DNA from: Halorubrum sp. Atlit-26R | GTDB lineage: Archaea; Halobacteriota; Halobacteria; Halobacteriales; Haloferacaceae | Direction: 5' to 3' | Assembly (NCBI RefSeq): GCF_003666015.1 | Contig: NZ_QPLT01000010.1 | Location: forward strand, 1-64,000 | DNA: 64,000 bases | Part shown: positions 24,855 through 33,561 of the stretch, in pieces | Position numbering within the stretch: the stretch's first letter is position 1 | Layout of the letters: each line of letters begins with the position of its first letter | Notes under the pieces: model-generated | The model's database searches: none | What the model was told of the DNA's origin: nothing | The model's input: the letters and a program-made list of their open reading frames with translations, nothing else | Made by a program: the position numbers and the translations under genes

Positions 24855-24864
24855 ACAATATTGT
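24855..24864 (+). promoter_or_regulatory. perfect palindrome at the DUF1684 gene start
   Basis: ACAATATTGT is a 10-bp perfect palindrome ending 7 bases before the ATG at 24872. TTATTGCGCTTTACG just upstream is a plausible TATA region. Position fits an operator overlapping the start site. Confidence 0.3.
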
Positions 24865-24871
24865 GGTAGAC

Positions 24872-25447
24872 ATGGACTCGAACGAGGTCGACGACTGGGC
24901 TGGGCAGGTGGAGGCGCAGCGGGAGGCGAAGATCGAGCAGTTCCGCGACTCGGCGCGGTCGCCGCTGCCGGTCGCGATGCGGGGCGACGCGTTCCCCGGA
25001 CTGGCGTACTTCGAGCCGGACCCGTCGTTCCGGTTCCACCTCCCGCTCCACGAACACGACGAGAAGGAGACCGTGACCGTCGAGACGACCGCCGACGGCG
25101 AGCAGACGTACCGCCGCTGGGGGGAGTTCCGGTTCGAGGTCGACGGCGAGGCGGCGACGCTTCAGGCGTACCGCCCGGCCGACGGCGCGGACCGCTTCTG
25201 GGTGCCGTTCCGCGACGCGACCAGCGGCGAGGCGACGTACGGCGCGGGCCGATACCTCGACTTGGAGCCCGACCGCGACCGCGTCGACGGCGAGTGGATA
25301 GTGGACTTCAACCACGCGTACAACCCGACCTGCGCGTACAACCACGCGTACGAGTGCCCGCTCGTCCCGACGGAGAACCGGCTCGACGTCGCGATCGAGG
25401 CGGGCGAGAAGGATTTCCCCGCGGAGCCGGCGGGCGCGGACCACTGA
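24872..25447 (+). CDS. DUF1684 family protein
   Basis: A 191-residue protein. The family block is present: GRYLDLEP, then VDFNHAYNPTCAYN, YECPLVPTENRLDVAIEAGEK near the C-terminus. Conserved His, Asn, Tyr and Cys in that block suggest a binding or catalytic pocket, but no function is established. ATG 24872 (MDSNEVDDW) is chosen over an upstream frame because the palindrome and AT-rich promoter lie in between. Confidence 0.85.
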   Translation: MDSNEVDDWAGQVEAQREAKIEQFRDSARSPLPVAMRGDAFPGLAYFEPDPSFRFHLPLHEHDEKETVTVETTADGEQTYRRWGEFRFEVDGEAATLQAYRPADGADRFWVPFRDATSGEATYGAGRYLDLEPDRDRVDGEWIVDFNHAYNPTCAYNHAYECPLVPTENRLDVAIEAGEKDFPAEPAGADH

Positions 25448-25570
25448 AACGGATCGCGGTACCGCCGCGAACGGTGCCTTCGTTCGCGTTTTCGCGGGTC
25501 GTGTCGCCCGTTCTCACGGGGGCGAGCGCGGATGACAACCCACATTAACCATGAATCCGAACCCCGAGCC

Positions 25571-26809
25571 ATGAGCGATTCGTACGTGATCATCGGTGAC
25601 GGTATCGCGGGCGCGTCCGCGGCCGAGACGCTGCGCGAGGAAGCGCCCGACGCCGAGATCACGGTTCTCACGGACGAGGGTGAGTCCCTCTACAACCGGA
25701 TCCTGATCAAGGAGTACGCGAAGGGGAAGCTCCCCGAGGCGCCGATTTCGATCCACGAGGAGGACTGGTACGACGACCACGACGTCGACCTGCGGCTCAA
25801 CACGGTCGTCGTCGACATCGACGTCGAGGCGGACGCGGTTCACACCCACGAGGGCGAGACGTTCGAGTACGACTCCCTCCTGCTCGCGGTCGGCGGCACG
25901 CCCCAGCAGCTCCCGGTCGGGAACGCGGACGCCGACGGGATCCACCACTTCTGGACGTTCCAGGACGCTCGCAAGATCAAAGAGAGCGTCGAGGGCGCAG
26001 AGAAGGGCGTCATCGTCGGCGCCGGGCTGCTCGGCATCGACTTCGCGGCCATCTGCGGCGCGCAGGACGTCGAGGCGAAGTACCTGATGCGCGGCGACAA
26101 CTGGTGGCGCTACGCGCTCTCGGAGGAGGGCGCGGAGATCATGCACGAGGCGATGCGCGAGCGCGGCGTCGAGCCCGTCTTCGGCTCCGGCGTGGACCAC
26201 TTCGAGGTCGACGACGACGGCCACGTCGAGGCCGCCGTCGACCCGAACGGCGAGCGCTACGAGTGCGACTTCGCGGGCGTCGCCATCGGGCTGAACTTCA
26301 ACACGGAACTGGTCGAAGACACCCCGCTCGAACTCGACGACGGCATCGTCGTCGACGAGTTCATGCGCACCAACGTCGACAACGTGTTCGCCGCGGGCGA
26401 CATCACGACGTTCGACGACCTGATTCTCGGCGAGCACGCGAAGAACGGCTCGTGGGGCTCGGCCAAGGAGCAGGGGACGATCGCGGCCCGCAACATGGTC
26501 GAGTACGGCAGCGAGGCGTTCGAGTGGGTCTCCTCGTACTCGATCACGCACTTCGACTTCCCGTTCCTCTCGTTCGGTCACCCGACGCTCGGCGACGAGT
26601 CGGTGGAGGCGACCACCGCCGAGGGCGAGTGGCGCCGCGTCGCGCTGAAGGACGGGAAGGTGGTCGGCGGCGTGCTCATCGGCGACCTCTCGCCGCAGTC
26701 CGCGTTCAAGCAGCTGATGCGCGAGGGGCGCGACGTGAGCGACCAGACGGACCGCCTCATGGAGCCCGGCTTCTCCGTCGACGACCTGGCGGCCCCGACC
26801 GAGCAGTAG
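25571..26809 (+). CDS. FAD-dependent pyridine-nucleotide oxidoreductase (rubredoxin/nitrite-reductase-like)
   Basis: A 412-residue flavoprotein. The N-terminal FAD fold is YVIIGDGIAGASAAETL, the NAD(P)H fold GVIVGAGLLGIDFAAI, and the second FAD motif NVFAAGDITTFDD. YNRILIKEYAKGK is typical of the NirB N-terminal/rubredoxin reductase class. The redox partner is not encoded next to it. The alternative ATG at 25532 adds 13 residues before the nucleotide fold and is less likely. Confidence 0.85.
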   Translation: MSDSYVIIGDGIAGASAAETLREEAPDAEITVLTDEGESLYNRILIKEYAKGKLPEAPISIHEEDWYDDHDVDLRLNTVVVDIDVEADAVHTHEGETFEYDSLLLAVGGTPQQLPVGNADADGIHHFWTFQDARKIKESVEGAEKGVIVGAGLLGIDFAAICGAQDVEAKYLMRGDNWWRYALSEEGAEIMHEAMRERGVEPVFGSGVDHFEVDDDGHVEAAVDPNGERYECDFAGVAIGLNFNTELVEDTPLELDDGIVVDEFMRTNVDNVFAAGDITTFDDLILGEHAKNGSWGSAKEQGTIAARNMVEYGSEAFEWVSSYSITHFDFPFLSFGHPTLGDESVEATTAEGEWRRVALKDGKVVGGVLIGDLSPQSAFKQLMREGRDVSDQTDRLMEPGFSVDDLAAPTEQ

Positions 26810-26915
26810 CCCGCCGACCCCGCCCCCCGTCGCGGCGGCCGCCGATCGCGGCGACGGGTTCGAGGCGACCGCCGGGTCACGGTGCTTTTTACGGTGGACG
26901 CTCTGTCTCCGTTGT

Positions 26916-29111
26916 ATGTCACCCGGATCGTCACGGCCTCCAGACGGCTTTTTCGCGTCCTTCGTCGAGGGGTGTTCCGATCCGATCGTCTCCGTCGATC
27001 TGGCGGGGACGATCGTCTACGCGAACCCCGCCACCGAGGCGGTTCTCGGGTACGATCCGGCCGCCCTTCGCGGCCGCGACCTCGCGTCCCTCGTCGCCTC
27101 GGAGGCCGCGGACGGGCGCGTCCGATCGGTCCGCGAGCGGTTCGCACAGGTCGACGGGCTCGACGACCGCGGGAGCTTCTCTGTACCGATCAGACACGCG
27201 GACGGTCACACCGTGACCTTCTCGGTCCGGTTCCACGAACACTCGACGGGAGAGGGGTGCGGGGGCGGCGGAAGCGACGGCGACCCCGACGCGGAGACCG
27301 ACGACACCGACGCCGTGTATACCGGTGTCTTCCGCGACGGCGTCGAGGAAGTCGGCGGGGAGACGTTGGAGACGTTCCGCAACCTCGTCGAACACGCCGG
27401 CCACGCCATCTACGTCACCGACGTCGACGGGACGATCGAGTACGTCAACCCGGCGTTCACCGACCACACCGGCTACGAGCCGGAGGAGGTCCTCGGCGAG
27501 ACCCCGGCGATACTCAACTCCGGCGAGATGCCGGACGAGTACTTCGACTCGCTGTGGTCGACCCTGCTGGACGGCGAGGTGTGGGAGGAGGATATCATCG
27601 ACCGGCGGCGAGACGACGAGCCGTACCACGCCCACCAGACGATCGCGCCCGTACTCGGCGACGACGGCGAGGTGTCGCGGTTCGTCGCGATCCAGACGGA
27701 CGTTACGGCACGGAAGGCGGCGATGGCCCAGCTGAAACAGTACCGGGACATCGTCGAGCGGCTCGACGACCCCGTCCTCCTCCAGAACCGCGACGGGGAG
27801 TTCGAGCTGTTGAACGAGGCCGTAAGCGAGTTCGCGGGCGTCGACCGCGAGGCGCTGTACGGCACCGACGAGTTCGCGTTCATGGACGCGGAGACGGCGG
27901 CCGAGGTCGACGAGCGCCGGCGAGGCGTGCTCGACGCCGAGGAGATGGCCGAGTACGAGGTCTCACCGACGTTTCCGGAAAGCGAACGGGAGGCGACGTT
28001 CAGCACGCAGCGGTACCCCTACTACGACGCCGACGGCGACTTGGCCGGGACGTTCGCCATCTGCCGGGACGTCACCGACCGGAAGGAGCGCGAACGGGAG
28101 TTGGAGCGGTACGAGCGCGCGATCAACGGGGCGACGGACCTCATCGCCGCGGTCGATCGCGACGGGCGGCTCCTGTTCGCGAACCCGCAGTACCGCGAGT
28201 ATCACGGGCTCGGCGACCGCGACGTGACGGAACTGACGCTCGCCGACGTCGTCCCGGCGGACGGCTACGAGGACGTCGAGCGACAGGTGGAGCGTGCGCT
28301 CCGGGGCGAGTCGGTAGAGTACCGGACGACGCGGACGCACCCGACCCGGGGCACGCGGACGTTCGACGTTCGGTACTACCCGCTCGATAGCCCCGACGAC
28401 GGGGAGCCCGCCGGGGTCGTCGGCGTGCTTCGAGACGTGACCGACAGCGAGAACCGCGCGCGACAGCTTCGGGTCGTCGACCGTGTCCTCCAGCACAACC
28501 TCCGGAACGCGCTGACGGTCGTCCGGGGACGGGCGGAGCAGATCGCCGCGGGCGCCGCCGACCCCGCGGACGCGGCCGGGTACATCGTGTCGCGGGCCGA
28601 CGGCCTCTTAGAGACGAGCGAGAAGGCCCACCACATCACCGAGATACTGAGCGACGCGCCGGAGACCGAACCCGTCGACGTCGGTCGCGTCGCCCGACAG
28701 GTGGTGGCGGCGCGGGCCGAGGAGTTCCCGCGCGCGACGGTCGAGGCGTCGGTGCCGGACGACGGGGTCGCGACGGCGTCCGCGACGACCTGGCTCTCCC
28801 GGGCGATAGACGAGCTGGTCCGGAACGCGGTCGAACACCACGACCGCGACCGACCGACGGTGACGGTGTCCGTCGAAGTCCACCCCGACGCGGTCGAGGT
28901 CCGCGTCGAGGACGACGGGCCGGGGCTGACCGGCATGAACCGAGACGTCCTCGTCGACGGGACTGCGGTCGACGCGCTGTACCACGGCAGCGGTCTCGGG
29001 CTGTGGCTCGTCTACTGGGTCGTCCAGCAGTCGGGCGGCTCCGCGGCGGTCGCGGAGGCGGAGCCCCGGGGCACCGTGGTGACGCTCACCTTCCCCCGCG
29101 CCGACGACTGA
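26916..29111 (+). CDS. four-PAS sensor histidine kinase
   Basis: A 731-residue soluble signalling kinase. PAS domains lie at about residues 8-125, 147-270, 271-390 and 395-515; PAS2 is most canonical (YVNPAFTDHTGYEPEEVLGETP). The phospho-acceptor is H527 in RVLQHNLRNAL, the haloarchaeal HisKA form. The ATPase domain follows, with the N box ELVRNAVEHHD, G1 VEDDGPGL and G2 GSGLGLWLVYW. No membrane segments, so the signal is internal. No response regulator gene is adjacent. Confidence 0.93.
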   Translation: MSPGSSRPPDGFFASFVEGCSDPIVSVDLAGTIVYANPATEAVLGYDPAALRGRDLASLVASEAADGRVRSVRERFAQVDGLDDRGSFSVPIRHADGHTVTFSVRFHEHSTGEGCGGGGSDGDPDAETDDTDAVYTGVFRDGVEEVGGETLETFRNLVEHAGHAIYVTDVDGTIEYVNPAFTDHTGYEPEEVLGETPAILNSGEMPDEYFDSLWSTLLDGEVWEEDIIDRRRDDEPYHAHQTIAPVLGDDGEVSRFVAIQTDVTARKAAMAQLKQYRDIVERLDDPVLLQNRDGEFELLNEAVSEFAGVDREALYGTDEFAFMDAETAAEVDERRRGVLDAEEMAEYEVSPTFPESEREATFSTQRYPYYDADGDLAGTFAICRDVTDRKERERELERYERAINGATDLIAAVDRDGRLLFANPQYREYHGLGDRDVTELTLADVVPADGYEDVERQVERALRGESVEYRTTRTHPTRGTRTFDVRYYPLDSPDDGEPAGVVGVLRDVTDSENRARQLRVVDRVLQHNLRNALTVVRGRAEQIAAGAADPADAAGYIVSRADGLLETSEKAHHITEILSDAPETEPVDVGRVARQVVAARAEEFPRATVEASVPDDGVATASATTWLSRAIDELVRNAVEHHDRDRPTVTVSVEVHPDAVEVRVEDDGPGLTGMNRDVLVDGTAVDALYHGSGLGLWLVYWVVQQSGGSAAVAEAEPRGTVVTLTFPRADD

Positions 29112-29203
29112 ACCGCCGCCGTCGCGTTCGCGGGGCGAGCGAGCCGAACCGGAGCGGCGCCCGCCGCGAAACGCTTATGATTAATCGTGGCATACGGTAG
29201 CAT

Positions 29204-29419
29204 ATGTCACTCAGAGACACCGGGCGACGGCTGCGGCTCCGACGCACCGGCCGCGTTCCGGCGGACGCGCGGGTTCGCCACTACGACGAGCTGGACGACG
29301 ACGAGCAGGGGATCGTCCGAGAGCTGGCGGACGTGCCGTGGACGGCGCCGGAGACCGGCGACCTCGCCGACGGCGACGTGGTGAAGTTCACCGACTACTA
29401 CCTGGTTCGGTCGCGGTGA
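29204..29419 (+). CDS. small conserved-looking basic/acidic protein
   Basis: A 71-residue protein. The basic start MSLRDTGRRLRLRRTGRVP is followed by YDELDDDEQGIVREL and GDVVKFTDYYLVRSR. An AT-rich TTATGATTAATCG at 29174-29186 is a plausible promoter. No known motif. Composition and placement support a real small gene. Confidence 0.6.
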   Translation: MSLRDTGRRLRLRRTGRVPADARVRHYDELDDDEQGIVRELADVPWTAPETGDLADGDVVKFTDYYLVRSR

Positions 29420-29521
29420 GGGCGGTCGCGTCAGGAGCCGCAGTCGCGCGGCGGTGGGCGGGCGCGGGCGCGGCTGCCCGGAAGCGAAGTTGTTTTCGCC
29501 GGTGGGGAGCAAGCGGATCGC

Positions 29522-29938
29522 ATGGACAGCGGCGGATCTACAGACATGACGCTGGCGTTCGAGTTGGAGGCGCTGAAAGCGCTCGCGGACCCCAACGCGG
29601 TGTTCAACAACGCCCGGCAGTGGACCGAGTACGTCGGGGTCGTCAGCGAGAAGCCGACCTACGTCGTCACGAACTTCACGCGGAAACACCGCGTGCGACA
29701 GGACTTCTTCTCCGGCCCGCGCGGCGTCGAGGAGAGTCTCGAGAACATCAGCGGGCAGTTCGACACTGACCGCCACGTCTTCGTGGGGGTCGACGACGAG
29801 GACGAGGCGGTCGCCGAGGCGACGGGCTGGGAGTTCCTCCACGTCGAGGACGCGGCCGAAGCGGCCGGGTGGACGCTCGCGACCGGTGAGACGGAGGACG
29901 AGGCGCCCGAGGAGCAGGCCCGCGACGACTGGCCGTAG
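29522..29938 (+). CDS. haloarchaeal conserved protein, paralogue of the gene at 13123
   Basis: A 138-residue soluble protein sharing the layout of the product at 13123-13587: LADPNAVFNNARQWTEYVGV, YVVTNF, RHVFVGV, TGWEFLHVEDAAEAAGWTL. It has an additional middle segment (DFFSGPRGVEESLENI) and lacks the Arg-rich tail of the other copy. A second possible start is ATG at 29546 (MTLAFELEAL). Function unknown. Confidence 0.75.
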   Translation: MDSGGSTDMTLAFELEALKALADPNAVFNNARQWTEYVGVVSEKPTYVVTNFTRKHRVRQDFFSGPRGVEESLENISGQFDTDRHVFVGVDDEDEAVAEATGWEFLHVEDAAEAAGWTLATGETEDEAPEEQARDDWP

Positions 29939-29981
29939 GGAGACCGGGAGGTGTTTTGACGCGGGCGACCAACGCGGAGTC

Positions 29982-30656
29982 ATGACCCACGACGACGGCG
30001 GACACCACGGCGCCCACGACGACCACGGCGACCACGGCGACGACGGACACCGGTACGGCCACGACGCAGACTCCGACGACCACCATCACCACGACGTCGA
30101 CTCGGTCGCGGCCGCGGTGGTCACGGTGTCGTCCTCGCGCAGCACGGACGAGGACCCGGCCGGCGACTACGTCGCGGCCGCGTTCGAGGAGGCGGGCCAC
30201 GAGGTCGCCGTCCGCGAGCTGATTCTGGACGACTACGACAGCGTCCAGGGGACCGTCGATCGGCTCGCCCGCCGGAAGGACACCGACGTGGTCGTGACCA
30301 CTGGGGGAACGGGCGTCACGCCGGACGACGTCACGCCGGAGGCGGTCCGGGGACTGCTTGCGAAGCCGCTTCCCGGGTTCGGCGAGCTGTTCCGCCGGCT
30401 CTCCTACGAGGAGGTGGGCACGCGGACCGTCGGATCGCGCGCGACCGCCGGAGTCGTCTCAGCCACGCCGGTGTTCTGTCTCCCGGGCTCCGAGAACGCG
30501 GTCCGGCTCGGCGTCGACGAGATCATCCTCCCGGAGGTCGGGCACCTCGCCGGGCTCGCCGGCCGGGGTCTCGAAGAGGCGGAGGAGGAAGGGATGACGG
30601 AGGACGACGAGGAGGACGAGGCGGCCGACGACGAGTCGACGAGCGAGAGAGCCTGA
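29982..30656 (+). CDS. moaB: MoaB/MogA family molybdenum cofactor protein with His-rich N-terminus
   Basis: A 224-residue protein. The MoCF domain (residues about 42-195) shows [19 protein letters not shown], the [13 protein letters not shown] segment and [13 protein letters not shown], matching proteins that adenylate molybdopterin or assist Mo/W insertion. The first 41 residues contain 12 His, in HH, HDDHGDH and HHHH clusters, unlike most family members. An acidic Glu/Asp tail ends the protein. ATG 29982 is the start because the His-rich coding follows it directly. Confidence 0.87.
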   Translation: MTHDDGGHHGAHDDHGDHGDDGHRYGHDADSDDHHHHDVDSVAAAVVTVSSSRSTDEDPAGDYVAAAFEEAGHEVAVRELILDDYDSVQGTVDRLARRKDTDVVVTTGGTGVTPDDVTPEAVRGLLAKPLPGFGELFRRLSYEEVGTRTVGSRATAGVVSATPVFCLPGSENAVRLGVDEIILPEVGHLAGLAGRGLEEAEEEGMTEDDEEDEAADDESTSERA

Positions 30657-30668
30657 CGCGCCGGCGCC

Positions 30669-31262
30669 TCAGACTCCGGTGAGGAAGTTCCGAATGAGGT
30701 CGTGGCCCGAGCCGGTCAACACGCTCTCCGGGTGGAACTGGACCGCCTCGATCGGGTGTTCCCGGTGGCGGATCCCCATCACGATCGACTCGCCCTCGTG
30801 GTCGGTGGTCGCCGTCACCGCGAACGAGTCGGGGACCTCCGTGGCCGCCAGCGAGTGGTAGCGGCCGGCGCGGAACCCCTGATCGAGCCCGCGGAACACG
30901 CCCTCCCCGTCGTGGTCGACGGGGAACGCCTTGCCGTGGACCGGTTCCGGGGCGTGCCCGACCGTCCCGCCGTACTCGTGGACGGCGGCCTCTAAGCCGA
31001 GACACACGCCGAGCGTCGGGACCGACGGGGAGAGGTCGCGCAGCACCGACATGGTCACGCCCACGTCGCGGTCGTTCTTCGGATGGCCGGGGCCCGGGCT
31101 GACGATCACCGCGTCCGGCTCCGGCTCCTCGATGTCCGCGAGCGACGCGGTGTTCTTGAACACGTCGACGGCGACCGGCTCCCCGTCGACCGTCTGGTCG
31201 GAGACGTACTCGACGAGGTTGTAGGTGAACGAGTCGAAGTTGTCGACGACGACGACCCTCAT
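30669..31262 (-). CDS. trpG: anthranilate synthase glutaminase subunit
   Basis: A 197-residue class I glutamine amidotransferase. VVVDNFDSFTYNLVEY opens it. GVCLGLEA contains the nucleophilic Cys, and IEAVQFHPES contains the catalytic His and Glu. It supplies ammonia to TrpE for anthranilate formation. The ATG overlaps the TrpE stop by four bases. This is the last gene of trpDFEG. Confidence 0.94.
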   Translation of the reverse strand: MRVVVVDNFDSFTYNLVEYVSDQTVDGEPVAVDVFKNTASLADIEEPEPDAVIVSPGPGHPKNDRDVGVTMSVLRDLSPSVPTLGVCLGLEAAVHEYGGTVGHAPEPVHGKAFPVDHDGEGVFRGLDQGFRAGRYHSLAATEVPDSFAVTATTDHEGESIVMGIRHREHPIEAVQFHPESVLTGSGHDLIRNFLTGV

Positions 31263-32920
31263 CGCTCGGCCTCCGTGCCGGTGGCGATGGGCTCGTCGTC
31301 GCCCTCGCCCTCTCGCTCTCCGTCCTCGCCGTCCGCGTCCTCGCGGATGCGGTCGATCGCGGTCAACACGCCGTCCATCTTCTGTTCGGTCTCCTCGTAC
31401 TCCGCGGCCGGGTCGGAGTCCGCGACGAGGCCCGCGCCGGCGCGCACGCCGACGACCGACTCGTCGCCCGACTCGTCGAGCGTCGCGGTCCGGATCACGA
31501 TCGCGAAGTCGGCGTCGCCGGTCCACGAGTAGTAGCCGACGCCGCCGCCGTACGCCTCGCGCGGCGTCGTCTCCAGGTCGTCGATGATCTCCATCGCGCG
31601 GACCTTCGGCGCGCCGGTGAGGGTCCCGGCCGGGAACGTCGCGCGCGTCGCGTCGAACGCGTCGGCGTCGGCCGCGAGCGTCCCCGTCACGGTCGACTCG
31701 ATGTGCTGGACGTGGCTGTACTTCAGCACGTTCATGAACTCCTCGACGCGGACGGACCCCGGCTCGGAGACGCGCCGCACGTCGTTGCGCGCGAGGTCGA
31801 CGAGCATCGTGTGCTCGGCGCGCTCCTTGCCGTCGGCGAGCATCTCGCCCGCGAGCCGCCGGTCCTCGACCGGGCTGGTCCCGCGCGGACAGGTGCCGGC
31901 GATCGGGTTCGAGACGACGCGGTCGCCCTTCACGGACACGAGCGTCTCCGGGCTCGCGCCGACGACGCTCCGGTCGTCGTGGCGCAGCACGTACATGTAC
32001 GGCGAGGGGTTCACGTCCCGGAGCGCCGCGTACAGTCCGAGCGAGTCGACCTCGCCGCGGAGCTCGCGGCTGCGCGAGATCACGCCCTGGTAGATGTCGC
32101 CGTCGAGGACGTGCCGCTTCGCGGTCCGAACGGCCTCCTCGTACTCCTCGCGCGGGTCGGCGGACTCCTCGCGCACGCGGACCCCGTCCGGGTCCGGCGG
32201 CGACGCGGCCTCCAGTTCGGCCGCGACGCGCTCGGCCTCCGCGATCAGGTCGTCGTAGACCGCGGCCGGGTCGTCGTCGACGCCGATCACGGGGGTGAAG
32301 ACGAGCTCGGCGCCGCCCTCCCGCTCGTCGAAGACGACGGTCCGGGTCGTGAGCGCGAACTCGGCGTCCGGGAACTCCGTCTCGGGACGCTCGACGCCGA
32401 TCTCCTCCAACCAGAGGTCGTAGACGGCCTCGTACGCGAGGAAGCCGACGAACCCGCCCGAGAGGATCTGGCGGTCGGTGTCGGGGAAGCCGCGGAGGCG
32501 CACGTCCGGGAACGCCGCGCGGACGCGGTCGACGGCGTCGCCAGCGCCGGGGCCGATCTCTTTCTCGGATCCGTCCCCGACGAACTCCGCCGCCGGCCCC
32601 AGCTCGGTCACCTCGGTGCGGTCCGGGTGGACCGAGACGATCGCCTCCGGATCGTAGCCGACGAACGAGTAGCGGGCGTGCCGGTCCGCCTTCCCGCCCG
32701 ACGTGAACGCGCCGTCGGGGTCGCTGGAGGCGACCTTCTCCCCGGATTCGAGGAGGAACCCGTACGGCCCCTCGCCGACGAGAGTCGCGTACGCCCCGAG
32801 CGGGGTGACGTCGGCGTCGAGCGAGGCCGACGCGCGGACGACGACCGGCTTCTCCGCGTCGGCGGCGAGCTCGACGAACTCGGCCTTCGAGCGGTCGAGC
32901 GAGGGGGCCGCGTCGCTCAT
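31259..32920 (-). CDS. trpE: anthranilate synthase component I
   Basis: A 553-residue chorismate-utilising enzyme. The C-terminal catalytic region has VSNPIAGTCPRG, EHTMLVDLARNDVRRV, FPAGTLTGAPKVRAMEIID and the GVGYYSWTGDADFAIVIRT segment. The N-terminal region with FVGFLAYE carries the regulatory tryptophan site in the family. Acidic inserts near residues 95 and 295 and a charged C-terminal tail are haloarchaeal. It overlaps trpF and trpG by four bases each. Confidence 0.95.
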   Translation of the reverse strand: MSDAAPSLDRSKAEFVELAADAEKPVVVRASASLDADVTPLGAYATLVGEGPYGFLLESGEKVASSDPDGAFTSGGKADRHARYSFVGYDPEAIVSVHPDRTEVTELGPAAEFVGDGSEKEIGPGAGDAVDRVRAAFPDVRLRGFPDTDRQILSGGFVGFLAYEAVYDLWLEEIGVERPETEFPDAEFALTTRTVVFDEREGGAELVFTPVIGVDDDPAAVYDDLIAEAERVAAELEAASPPDPDGVRVREESADPREEYEEAVRTAKRHVLDGDIYQGVISRSRELRGEVDSLGLYAALRDVNPSPYMYVLRHDDRSVVGASPETLVSVKGDRVVSNPIAGTCPRGTSPVEDRRLAGEMLADGKERAEHTMLVDLARNDVRRVSEPGSVRVEEFMNVLKYSHVQHIESTVTGTLAADADAFDATRATFPAGTLTGAPKVRAMEIIDDLETTPREAYGGGVGYYSWTGDADFAIVIRTATLDESGDESVVGVRAGAGLVADSDPAAEYEETEQKMDGVLTAIDRIREDADGEDGEREGEGDDEPIATGTEAER

Positions 32921-33561
32921 GCCAGCTCCATCTCCCGGCCCGCGTTCGCGACGAAGCGGGCCACCGCGTTGTGGTCCTTCCGCCCGCCCTCGATCTCGAC
33001 GCCCGAGGCGACGTCGACCGCGAAGGGGTCGGCGACGCGGACCGCCTCGGCGACGTTGTCGGCCGTGAGCCCGCCCGCCAACACGACGGGCGTGGTGAGC
33101 CGCTCTGCGAGCTCGGCGGTCGATCGCCAGTCGTGCGTCTCGCCGGTGCCCCCGGCGCCCGAGTCGTCGGTCGAGTCGACGACGAAGGCGTCGACCGCGC
33201 CGTCGAGCTCCTCGGCGCGTGCCGGGTCGTCGGCGTCGACCGTGAGCAGCACGCGCCGCTCCGTCTCCGCGCGGATGAACCGGAGCTCGTCCGCGGTCCA
33301 CTCGCCGTGGAGCTGTATCGCGTCGGGCGCGACCGTCCGGGCGAGCTCGACCGCGCGCTCCGCGGAGTCCGGCATCGTCACGAGCGTCGCGGTGACGAAC
33401 GGGGGCACGTCCGCGAGCAGCTCCGCCGCCGTCGCCGGGTCGACCTCGCGCGGCGAGTCGACCGGCACCTCCGTGATCACGCCGACCGCGTCGGCGCCCG
33501 CGTCGACCGCGGCGCGGAGGTCGGCCTCTCCGGTGATCCCGCAGATCTTCACCCGCGCCAT
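32917..33561 (-). CDS. trpF: phosphoribosylanthranilate isomerase
   Basis: A 214-residue TIM barrel. RVKICGITGEADLRAAVDAGADAVG has the catalytic Cys near the N-terminus, and the general acid Asp lies in FVVDST. LAGGLTADNVAEAV and VDVASGVE are the phosphate-binding loops. It is coupled to trpD by a TGATG overlap and to trpE by ATGA. Confidence 0.93.
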   Translation of the reverse strand: MARVKICGITGEADLRAAVDAGADAVGVITEVPVDSPREVDPATAAELLADVPPFVTATLVTMPDSAERAVELARTVAPDAIQLHGEWTADELRFIRAETERRVLLTVDADDPARAEELDGAVDAFVVDSTDDSGAGGTGETHDWRSTAELAERLTTPVVLAGGLTADNVAEAVRVADPFAVDVASGVEIEGGRKDHNAVARFVANAGREMELA

